Below, piece by piece: positions 44,714 through 51,032 of a DNA stretch of 51,032 bases. The stretch covers positions 1 to 51,032 of the forward strand of contig JAUREO010000009.1 in assembly GCA_030827365.1 (NCBI GenBank). The letters run 5' to 3'. This DNA is from Candidatus Poseidonia sp. GTDB taxonomy: Archaea > Thermoplasmatota > Poseidoniia > Poseidoniales > Poseidoniaceae. The first letter of the stretch is position 1; the number at the start of each line of letters is the position of its first letter. A program made the position numbers and the translations under genes. The notes below the pieces were generated by a model, which saw only the letters and a list, made by a program, of their open reading frames with translations, was not told the DNA's origin and searched no databases.

Positions 44714-46246
44714 ATGCTTCGCAAATTGGTTATCGTCGTATTAGCCTGCATTCTCCTCCTTTCCACAGCAGCACAAGCGGCGTTTATTGGCTACCAACTT
44801 AGTAGGCAACCAATTCAAAACTTTGTCCTCACCACTCAAAATGGTTCGGAGTACAATTTTGATTACGAATCGAACGATATCATCGTTGTATCGTTCATTT
44901 TTACACGATGCCCCGATGTCTGCCCAATCATTACCCAATCAATGAAATCAGTTGAACTCCTCCTTACCGAAGAAGAAAAACGACATGTTACCTTTATTTC
45001 AATAACAACAGACCCACAGCACGATACTCCGGAGATACTCGCTGAGTTTTCTGAAATGCACCAAGTAACATGGCCACACCTTACGGGCACCGAAGACGAA
45101 TTACTCCCGATTTGGGCTACGTTTGGCATTGCTGTTCAAAATGTGTATCAAGATGATGAATTAGCTACCTTTCATCAGGATTTGCGTTCAAACGCCATTC
45201 TTGTTCAAGATCCAAATGGGACTTGGCAAAATTACATGATCGAGTTTGATGGTTGGACTTGGACTCAGGTGCTCGCCCAACGACTCGATATCGATGTCAA
45301 TGCATCGTACAGTGAATACGGGCATTTTGTAACTGGTTTTGAAAATATCGAATCATCTGAAGATTGGTGGTGGGAACTACGTTATTGGAGTGATACATAC
45401 GATACATGGGTCGTTTCAAACGAAGGAATCGACAGTCTTGATGTTCTTGAAACGCCGCATTTTGCATGGTTGCCTTCCTCTTCCAACCACAGCCTCTTGG
45501 ACCAACCAGACCTCACATCTGTAGCAAGTATGACGCTCATGTACCCCAATGAGACAATGATTGAATCGAATATTTCATCTTGGAACGGCTTTGCTGCGAC
45601 TGCTTCAGCACTTACGCACAATCAAATCAGTGCAGAGATTGTGTTCTCTCAGTGGGGGCATTATCTATCTTCAATTGACCAAACACCTACGGAAACAGAA
45701 TCGTGGTGGTGGCAACTTGCAACATGGAATGAAACAACTACCACATGGGAAGAGTCTCAAGTTGGCATGGATGAAGTCAATGCAACAACACGAATGGCAT
45801 GGATGCCATCAACAACGAACATATCACACGCCCCATCACCCTCTTCTTTTGGACAGGCCAACGAAGTTTGCGGTGGCCACGGATGGTTGATGGGTGAAAA
45901 CGAAACCCTTCACTGCATGTGCGACCAAGGATACAGTTGGTCCGACTCGACCTCACTTCTTTGTGTTGAGGACAGAACTAAGAATTACACAATTGGGCAC
46001 TCTACAGCAACCTACATTTTGGATACAGATCGTACACCAAGAGTGATGTGGGCGGGCGACCAATGGCTGCCGGAAGATTTTGTCAAAGATTTACGGACTC
46101 TCATGGAAAAAGAGAACACCCTCGGCGTTGGAGAATCCCCCTCATTACCAGGTTTTTCTCTTGCAAGCACCCTGCTTAGTTTTGTTTTGGCCCTCTTCAT
46201 TTCTCAATATCGAATAGAGGAGCCAAGGGAAAGCCGTAAAAAATGA
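44714..46246 (+). CDS. Sco1/SenC-like copper chaperone with large insertion and C-terminal anchor
   Basis: The 510-residue protein begins with a membrane/signal helix and a Sco thioredoxin-like fold: FTRCPDVCPIIT gives the copper cysteines C66 and C70, and SITTDPQHDTPEILAEF the next conserved helix. The matching C-terminal Sco segment, YTIGHSTATYILDTD with the copper His at H429, appears only after about 275 extra residues. That insert holds two copies of a W-rich repeat (about 203-259 and 314-370; WWWELRYW and WWWQLATW) and an EGF-like cysteine cluster (C386, C401, C403, C417). A PGF-CTERM-like tail (LPGFSLASTLLSFVLALF) ends it. It loads copper into the CuA site of coxB. Confidence 0.85.
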   Translation: MLRKLVIVVLACILLLSTAAQAAFIGYQLSRQPIQNFVLTTQNGSEYNFDYESNDIIVVSFIFTRCPDVCPIITQSMKSVELLLTEEEKRHVTFISITTDPQHDTPEILAEFSEMHQVTWPHLTGTEDELLPIWATFGIAVQNVYQDDELATFHQDLRSNAILVQDPNGTWQNYMIEFDGWTWTQVLAQRLDIDVNASYSEYGHFVTGFENIESSEDWWWELRYWSDTYDTWVVSNEGIDSLDVLETPHFAWLPSSSNHSLLDQPDLTSVASMTLMYPNETMIESNISSWNGFAATASALTHNQISAEIVFSQWGHYLSSIDQTPTETESWWWQLATWNETTTTWEESQVGMDEVNATTRMAWMPSTTNISHAPSPSSFGQANEVCGGHGWLMGENETLHCMCDQGYSWSDSTSLLCVEDRTKNYTIGHSTATYILDTDRTPRVMWAGDQWLPEDFVKDLRTLMEKENTLGVGESPSLPGFSLASTLLSFVLALFISQYRIEEPRESRKK

Positions 46247-46267
46247 TGTGATTTGGCTAATTTTACT

Positions 46268-46353
46268 GCGGTCGTCGCATAGCCTGGTATTGCGCCGGAT
46301 TTGAAATCCGGTGTCCCCTGGACTCGGGAGTTCGAATCTCTCCGACCGCGCCA
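46268..46353 (+). tRNA. tRNA-Ser (UGA)
   Basis: A cloverleaf can be drawn: acceptor stem GCGGTCG with CGACCGC, anticodon stem CCGGA/TCCGG enclosing TTTGAAA (anticodon TGA at positions 34-36), an extended variable arm typical of type II tRNAs, and T-arm GGGAG/TTCGAAT/CTCTC. The discriminator is G (46350), as expected for tRNA-Ser, and CCA (46351-46353) is encoded. It starts 21 bp after the sco stop on the same strand, so readthrough transcription from the cox operon is possible. It reads UCA codons (and others by wobble). Confidence 0.95.
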
Positions 46354-46406
46354 CAACAAAAAAATGGAGGGAAGGGTTCTCAAACCCAATCATTTCTCAT
46401 GTGTTC

Positions 46407-47885
46407 ATGCGCCGAGGTGCACTGGCCTTCCTCATCCTCGCATCCATGGTGTTTGCAGGTTGTATTGGCCCCTCAGCACCTGACTGGGGGAAATCCACAG
46501 ACGCAGTTCATGTCGAAAAAAACAGCGACGGAACCTATACGCTCACACCGTTTGCCACCACAAGTTCGAGAACATTGCCTTCAGTGGGTTGTGATACGGA
46601 CAAAGATTCCAATTCAACAAACAACGGTGGGGTCGGATTTGAATTTACAGGGTACCTCGCCTCGAGTTTTCTCTATGATTCACATGAGGCCTTCGAAAAG
46701 TCGGTTGCCGATTCCGACAATCTTACGGTCATTCGCAAAAGTACCGCCATTTCCGTGGCTGTTCAAAGTATGAGTTTTGAACAAGCAGGAAGCATCGTTG
46801 CAGGCGAAGGTCCACGAATTGACCTCAAATCTTGGGAAGACCCACTTGCGCCCGACACAGGTGCGGGGAGTGTCGACCTCAAAAAATTTGAACTTGAAGA
46901 GGATTGGTATGTCCTTGGTCTCATCCCAACTTCAGAGAACATATTAGATGGCATGGTAGCATTAACCGAGTGGCATCAACCTGTAGCCATCACAGGCAAG
47001 ATTGCCCCAGTGAACAGCAACCCAATTACTGCAAATTCAAATTGTGCATTATCATTCAAAGGTTCTCAAGGCAAGATCACACACTATGTGTACGTTGAGG
47101 AAATCGCCGTTGAAAGTGGAGTCATCTCCCAATCGGGCAACAACGCAGATGAATGGGTTCACGGTGATGTTGCATTCATTGGAGGGCGCGCTGGATATAT
47201 CACCTCATTCCTTATCTTCGGTTTGGGTGGGGCAGTAGCAGCATTCGTGTTATCGAAGACCATGCTTCTCAAAGACGCCAAAGACCAAATGAAAGTCCTT
47301 GTGGGTGAAGCGGGTATGTCGAAGGTGGCAAAAGTCAAAACCGACATGAAAGTTGCTAAAAAAGAAGGTATGGAATCACCCGAAGAACGTTTGAAACGTC
47401 AGCGTTTACAAGCCGAAGAGAAGGCAAAAATTGAGCAACGCAAATCATCCACCATCCTTCCATCTGAGGGGGATAACGATGAACTTGGAGGCTTTGATTT
47501 AGATAGCGTTCTTGCTTCTGCTGGCAAATCATCTCGAAATTCTGGACCAGGTAGCCAAGCGCCAATCAAAAAATCCTCTTCGTCTGTGGTGGCAACAGAA
47601 TTGCCATCCGTTGTTTCATCAACTTCTGCCCTTGATCCCGAACCAGCCCGCACTCGTGGACCACCTCCTTCAATTCGTTCCAGCACTGTTGCACAGCCTG
47701 AGCCAGTCGAACAGGAAATCAAGCGACAACCTCCTGTTCACCGACGACGTGTCGTGAAAAGTGAAGCAGAGACGTCCCACCAAGCCGATGCAGAACCAGA
47801 AGCAGAGCCCGTTCGTCGTGGTCCACCACAAAAGCAGACTCACGATGATGATGAGGACGACGATTTCTCAAATTTTTCATTCTGA
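46407..47885 (+). CDS. Lipoprotein-type membrane protein with disordered cytoplasmic tail
   Basis: The 492-residue protein has an archaeal lipobox: MRRGALAFLILASMVFAGC places the lipid-bearing cysteine at C19. An external beta-rich domain of about 230 residues follows, then a membrane helix (about 257-280, ITSFLIFGLGGAVAAFVLSK) and a cytoplasmic tail. The tail begins with a charged helix (SPEERLKRQRLQAEEKAKIEQ) and then a long, low-complexity, Pro/Ser/Glu-rich region, ending in DDDEDDDFSNFSF. I do not recognise a family. A topology with a lipid anchor and a second helix is unusual. The start at 46407 lies 54 bp past the tRNA; longer readings cross the tRNA. Confidence 0.75.
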   Translation: MRRGALAFLILASMVFAGCIGPSAPDWGKSTDAVHVEKNSDGTYTLTPFATTSSRTLPSVGCDTDKDSNSTNNGGVGFEFTGYLASSFLYDSHEAFEKSVADSDNLTVIRKSTAISVAVQSMSFEQAGSIVAGEGPRIDLKSWEDPLAPDTGAGSVDLKKFELEEDWYVLGLIPTSENILDGMVALTEWHQPVAITGKIAPVNSNPITANSNCALSFKGSQGKITHYVYVEEIAVESGVISQSGNNADEWVHGDVAFIGGRAGYITSFLIFGLGGAVAAFVLSKTMLLKDAKDQMKVLVGEAGMSKVAKVKTDMKVAKKEGMESPEERLKRQRLQAEEKAKIEQRKSSTILPSEGDNDELGGFDLDSVLASAGKSSRNSGPGSQAPIKKSSSSVVATELPSVVSSTSALDPEPARTRGPPPSIRSSTVAQPEPVEQEIKRQPPVHRRRVVKSEAETSHQADAEPEAEPVRRGPPQKQTHDDDEDDDFSNFSF

Positions 47886-48938
47886 AGGCCAATCAACCTC
47901 GGTTGCCCCACGAACAACGATTTGATTTCGATGCCACTCCAATGTAGCTGGTAATTGAATCAGTGGTTCACCATCGGCTTGAATATAGGTTGGTGGATGC
48001 AATGGTTGATCACTTGGAGTCCCATTTTTTGAGAGCGGCCAAAGTTCAATCTTCATGGCATCTTGCTGATAGATGCCCCATTTACCGATATGTTTTCCTT
48101 TTTTGACCGGCCCCATCAATTGCAACATTGCGAGCCTTGAAAGTTTAGGTGCGAAGACGACAAGTCCTTTTTCACGGGTTGGATACATTCCAGGGTTCAC
48201 CTTATACCCGCCACCAAATGTTTCTCCAGTAGTTGCAGTAAACATCGTGATGTCGCCTTGCCATGGCGTGAGGTCATCAATTTGCATCTGAATTTTCCTG
48301 CGAGGCCAAACTGGAATGGTCGTTACGCCAAGATAAGTGTACTTTTTTGGACCCTTGAGCCATTTCGCTCGACGCAATTTTGCTCTTGAAATTGCAGAGG
48401 TGATTCCCGCATCGGATTCAAGAAACACCCAACGAACAATTCTTCCTTCACCATGTGGGCTTCCATCCCAGGGATTTTGTTGAGCAACTGGATATCCTTT
48501 TTCTTCATTACAAGCGAATCCTTCGAGCCTCCATGCACCACAATGACGGTCAATACCATGTTCCAAAACATCGATGGCTTGGTCGAGGTTTTTGCGAGAG
48601 ATGTTGTTTGTAATGCAAAAATCGTTTCCAGACCCAAATGGGATTTGTGCCAAGATGAGGTCAGAACCTCGAATTCCGCTGGCGACCTCATGAGCGACTC
48701 CGTCGCCCCCAACCGAGACAACGACGGGAGGCTTTCCTTCTGCTTCTCCACCCTCACCATGCTCTTCCCAACGTGATCGAATCTCTCGGGAAAGATGTGA
48801 AGCATGACCAACATGTTGCGTCATGTACTCTTTCACCTCATGTCCATGTTGCTCAATTGCAGCCCGAATTTTTGGCCATTGTTTGCCACATCGGTAATCT
48901 CTGCTCGCAGGATTGACGATGCAGTGGAACAAACCCAT
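47877..48938 (-). CDS. Diacylglycerol kinase family lipid kinase
   Basis: The 353-residue protein opens MGLFHCIVNPASRDYRCGKQ, the N-P-x-S-G-like start of DAGK-catalytic enzymes, then shows VVVSVGGDGVAHEVASG (GGDG at 77-80) and IPFGSGNDFC (GSGNDF at 102-107), which bind ATP and metal. The C-terminal beta domain (ITMFTATTGETFGGGYKVNP and YIQADGEPL) matches YegS/BmrU-type lipid kinases. It phosphorylates a lipid, maybe in archaeal membrane synthesis. I chose the ATG at 48936-48938; longer readings cross the divergent ribD promoter. It overlaps the lipoprotein gene tail by 9 bp. Confidence 0.9.
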   Translation of the reverse strand: MGLFHCIVNPASRDYRCGKQWPKIRAAIEQHGHEVKEYMTQHVGHASHLSREIRSRWEEHGEGGEAEGKPPVVVSVGGDGVAHEVASGIRGSDLILAQIPFGSGNDFCITNNISRKNLDQAIDVLEHGIDRHCGAWRLEGFACNEEKGYPVAQQNPWDGSPHGEGRIVRWVFLESDAGITSAISRAKLRRAKWLKGPKKYTYLGVTTIPVWPRRKIQMQIDDLTPWQGDITMFTATTGETFGGGYKVNPGMYPTREKGLVVFAPKLSRLAMLQLMGPVKKGKHIGKWGIYQQDAMKIELWPLSKNGTPSDQPLHPPTYIQADGEPLIQLPATLEWHRNQIVVRGATEVDWPSE

Positions 48939-49025
48939 GCCCGCCGCGTAGGCGTGTTGATGCTTGAATATTCTGTTAAGGGTAGTATGCAACATATCTT
49001 CAAGGAGGGGGTTGACGCGACTTCT

Positions 49026-50045
49026 ATGAGCGAGTGGTCCGAGAATGAAACATCCTTCATGGCTCGAGCGCTCGAAATTGCCGAACGTGGTCGAACAAAA
49101 GTGAGCCCAAATCCTCTCGTGGGTTGTGTGCTTGTCAAGGATGGCAACATTATCGCAGAGGGTTGGCATGATCATCTCGGTGGGCTGCACGCAGAACAGA
49201 TGGCGATACACGACGCTGAGGAGCGTGGCATTTCACCCAATGGTTCAACAGCCTATGTCACCCTTGAACCATGCAATCATTTCGGAAGAACTCCACCTTG
49301 TACCGAGGCTTTAATGTGGGCTGGCATCAAAGAAGTCGTCATTGCCCATGAAGACCCCAACCCCACCGTTCGGGGACAAGGAAGTCAAACGCTGATCGAC
49401 GCAGGGATACATGTTCGAAACGGCTTGTGCAAGAAGGAAGCCCATGAACAGATGCTACCATTCATGCATTGGTGTGAGCATCGCAGACCACTTGTTACGG
49501 TCAAATTAGCACAAAATCTAGAGGGCTCGGTCGATGACCGGTCAGAGACATCGAAGCGATTTACATCTGAAGAATGCCTTAGGCACGTGCACGAATTACG
49601 GGCCGATGTCGATGCGATACTTGTGGGAGCGAACACCGTTGTCCGTGATGACCCACAACTGACGGTGCGTGGTATCAATGTCAAGAACCAACCTCTCCGC
49701 ATCGTGATTGACCCGAATGGAAAGTGCCCGCCAAATGCAAAATTCACTCAGCAACAAGGGGATTTTTTGCACCTCACCACCTCCTTTACTTCGCTCGAAT
49801 CATTACTCCATATGCTCGCTGACCAAAACATCCAGCGTCTTCTTGTCGAAGGTGGTCCAACAACGATTCAGGAATTTATGAAGCACGGCTTTGTCGACGA
49901 ATTTTATCTCGTTCTTTCTGAAGAATCTCATTCGGAGCCATTTTTCTCAGGCATCGATGAGCAGACCCTTACCAAAAGTGGACTTGAAAAATTGAAAACG
50001 CTGAATTGGGGTATTGAAGAAGTGCATTACTTTCGTAAAATATGA
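49026..50045 (+). CDS. ribD: Bifunctional riboflavin biosynthesis protein RibD
   Basis: The 339-residue protein has an N-terminal deaminase with the zinc site H55-A-E57 (LGGLHAEQMAI) and the C83/C92 pair (TLEPCNHFGRTPPC), and a C-terminal reductase from about residue 150 (RPLVTVKLAQNLEGSVDDRS, then DAILVGANTVVRDDPQLTVR and LLVEGGPTTIQEF). It deaminates and reduces the pyrimidine intermediate of riboflavin synthesis. Many archaea use separate ArfC-type reductases, so a bacterial-type fused RibD suggests transfer. The ATG at 49026 fits the family start (MARALEIAERG); upstream starts in frame at 48960 and 48987 are less likely. Confidence 0.94.
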   Translation: MSEWSENETSFMARALEIAERGRTKVSPNPLVGCVLVKDGNIIAEGWHDHLGGLHAEQMAIHDAEERGISPNGSTAYVTLEPCNHFGRTPPCTEALMWAGIKEVVIAHEDPNPTVRGQGSQTLIDAGIHVRNGLCKKEAHEQMLPFMHWCEHRRPLVTVKLAQNLEGSVDDRSETSKRFTSEECLRHVHELRADVDAILVGANTVVRDDPQLTVRGINVKNQPLRIVIDPNGKCPPNAKFTQQQGDFLHLTTSFTSLESLLHMLADQNIQRLLVEGGPTTIQEFMKHGFVDEFYLVLSEESHSEPFFSGIDEQTLTKSGLEKLKTLNWGIEEVHYFRKI

Positions 50046-50046
50046 T

Positions 50047-51032
50047 TCAATCCATTTGATTCGGGACTCTTCGTTCTCTATGGAGATAATCATTCAAAAT
50101 GATCCTCTCCGCATATTTGAGTTCTATATCTGGAAAGAATTTTTTCTTTTGTTGATCATCCTTGAGGCTCATCCGAAGGCTTTCGACCTTAATTCTAATT
50201 TTGCGTTCATTTGAAAAATAATCCACATTTCGGAGTAATTTCTCAATTTTAGAATGCGGTTGGTATTTTTTATTATGAATGGTTTCATCTTGCTGAGAAC
50301 CCCCTTTCGAGGAAACATCTCCATAATCGTAGTCTCCTTCCATATCCTTTTTATTATGAATGGTTTCATCTTGCTGAGAACCCCCTTTCGAGGAAACATC
50401 TTCATAATCGTAGTCTCCTTCCATATCCCAATTCATAATTGCAACTGCCGGTTTTGGTTCACCAAAGTTTGAAATAAATTGTTCAAATCTTTTTTGTGCA
50501 TCTACCAATGAAGGAATCGATTTCAAAATTGGATCGTTTTTGTATATACCTTTAAATTCATTAAAAAAATCCTCCGTCCATTTTCCTTTCACCATCACCA
50601 CCGCTGCAACCAAATTTTTCCACCCCCTATTTCTTCCATGAACGCCTGCAAGAGGAGTTGATTGAGGTGGAATGATTGTATTATGATGTTGCTTCAATTC
50701 TTCGCTATAATACTGCCATGCTGCATTCATTATTCTTGAAATATATTGGCCATACGATTTTATTCCATATTCGGTTTTAAGACTTGGCTGAATTTCTTGA
50801 AACTCAGAATCTTGCGATGGTTTTTGATATTGCATTTTACGATAGGAATTGTCGAATGCACGTTGACAATTGTTCGCATAATCTTGATATCTTTCAAAGA
50901 TTTTTTTTCTACGTTCAATATATGCTAATTTGAGGGGATTATCCTTCTGTAAAAGCATTTCAAGTGAGACATAATTGTCGTGAAATTTCATTTCTTCCTT
51001 TAGAATGATATTTTTCAACCTCTCAATTTCTG
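50047..51032 (-). CDS. AT-rich gene of unknown function with internal duplication (partial)
   Basis: An open frame runs at least 328 codons to the right edge; the true start may lie outside the window (a TTG at 51016-51018 and an ATG at 50989-50991 are in frame). I do not recognise the protein. It is rich in lysine, aspartate, glutamine and tyrosine, with a helical N-terminal part (AYIERRKKIFERYQDYANN), a short basic region (GRNRGWKNLVAAVVMVKGKW) and a lysine-rich C-terminus. Two near-identical 27-residue copies (GDYDYEDVSSKGGSQQDETI) sit in the middle. The base composition is clearly lower in G+C than all neighbours, suggesting recent acquisition. Its stop lies 2 bp from the ribD stop. Confidence 0.65.
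   Translation of the reverse strand, partial: EIERLKNIILKEEMKFHDNYVSLEMLLQKDNPLKLAYIERRKKIFERYQDYANNCQRAFDNSYRKMQYQKPSQDSEFQEIQPSLKTEYGIKSYGQYISRIMNAAWQYYSEELKQHHNTIIPPQSTPLAGVHGRNRGWKNLVAAVVMVKGKWTEDFFNEFKGIYKNDPILKSIPSLVDAQKRFEQFISNFGEPKPAVAIMNWDMEGDYDYEDVSSKGGSQQDETIHNKKDMEGDYDYGDVSSKGGSQQDETIHNKKYQPHSKIEKLLRNVDYFSNERKIRIKVESLRMSLKDDQQKKKFFPDIELKYAERIILNDYLHRERRVPNQMD
50267..50428. repeat. 81-bp tandem duplication inside the AT-rich gene
   Basis: Two adjacent 81-bp copies (50267-50347 and 50348-50428) differ at one position (tctcc versus tcttc, which changes Gly/Glu in the protein). Each encodes 27 residues in frame. The near identity points to a recent duplication. Confidence 0.95.

Noticed and set aside
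46145-46393. Minus-strand frames over the tRNA-Ser and the end of sco
   Set aside because: The tRNA cloverleaf and the sco reading frame explain the same bases.
50267-50428. 81-bp tandem duplication as an insertion-sequence end
   Set aside because: Copies are direct, in frame and lie inside one gene; no terminal inverted repeats or transposase are present.

Overview
The window looks like a chromosomal stretch from a marine planktonic euryarchaeon of the Thermoplasmatota, most likely Marine Group II (Candidatus Poseidoniales) or a close relative. The sequence shows archaeal information-processing genes (ribosomal protein S8e, SRP19, Sec61-beta, a PUA-domain protein, an archaeal XerA-like recombinase, type II methionine aminopeptidase, an archaeal class III pilin), an HMG-CoA synthase for mevalonate lipids, short intergenic gaps and several TATA-like boxes. 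Mixed in are bacterial-type genes: GroEL/GroES, homodimeric pyruvate dehydrogenase E1 (AceE), an aa3-type cytochrome oxidase operon and RibD. The lineage is inferred; no rRNA or other decisive marker is present.

Layout. 1-6.3 kb: a surface-polysaccharide locus with an ABC-2 exporter (ATPase cut by the left edge, plus permease), a nucleotide-sugar 6-dehydrogenase and three glycosyltransferases. 6.4-6.9 kb: a pilin with a strong Shine-Dalgarno and a hairpin/T-run terminator, preceded by a 344-bp gene-free stretch. 7.2-14.6 kb: seven genes on the minus strand (UPF1/DNA2-like helicase, RDD membrane protein, GPPS-repeat protein, HMG-CoA synthase, small unknown protein, Sua5/TsaC, MetAP2). 14.7-17.2 kb: a plus-strand three-gene operon (zinc-ribbon acidic protein, GNAT acetyltransferase, polysaccharide deacetylase) joined by start/stop overlaps. 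17.2-22.0 kb: minus-strand block (FAH-family hydrolase, S8e, SRP19, YbaK-like deacylase, AceE). 22.0-26.8 kb: PUA protein and several lineage-specific secreted or membrane proteins, including a 709-residue protein with a SAP motif before a membrane anchor. 26.9-30.0 kb: a RimK ligase with a TrkA-C-like tail, convergent with groES-groEL. 30.1-39.4 kb: mixed small genes (XerA, a Cys-rich mini-protein, a SLOG/YspA protein, a histone-H1-like HhH protein, Sec61-beta, an NSUN-type RNA m5C methyltransferase, an Lrp/AsnC regulator, a TOPRIM protein).

39.6-46.25 kb is the respiratory core: coxB-coxA-coxC-cox4-sco, tightly packed behind one promoter region that carries a TATA-like box and a perfect 14-bp palindrome at the predicted start site. 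The genes supply CuA subunit II, catalytic subunit I, subunits III and IV, and a copper chaperone. Subunit I carries an N-terminal secreted domain of about 190 residues with a C-x-C-H motif. The Sco protein has a large repeat-bearing insertion and a PGF-CTERM-like tail. A tRNA-Ser(UGA), a lipoprotein, a lipid kinase and RibD follow. The last kilobase is an AT-rich gene of unknown function with an 81-bp in-frame tandem duplication, running off the right edge.

I saw no CRISPR array, insertion sequence, rRNA or recognisable defence island. The most unusual architectures are the CoxA fusion, the split Sco domain, the SAP-membrane protein and the HhH/H1-like protein.
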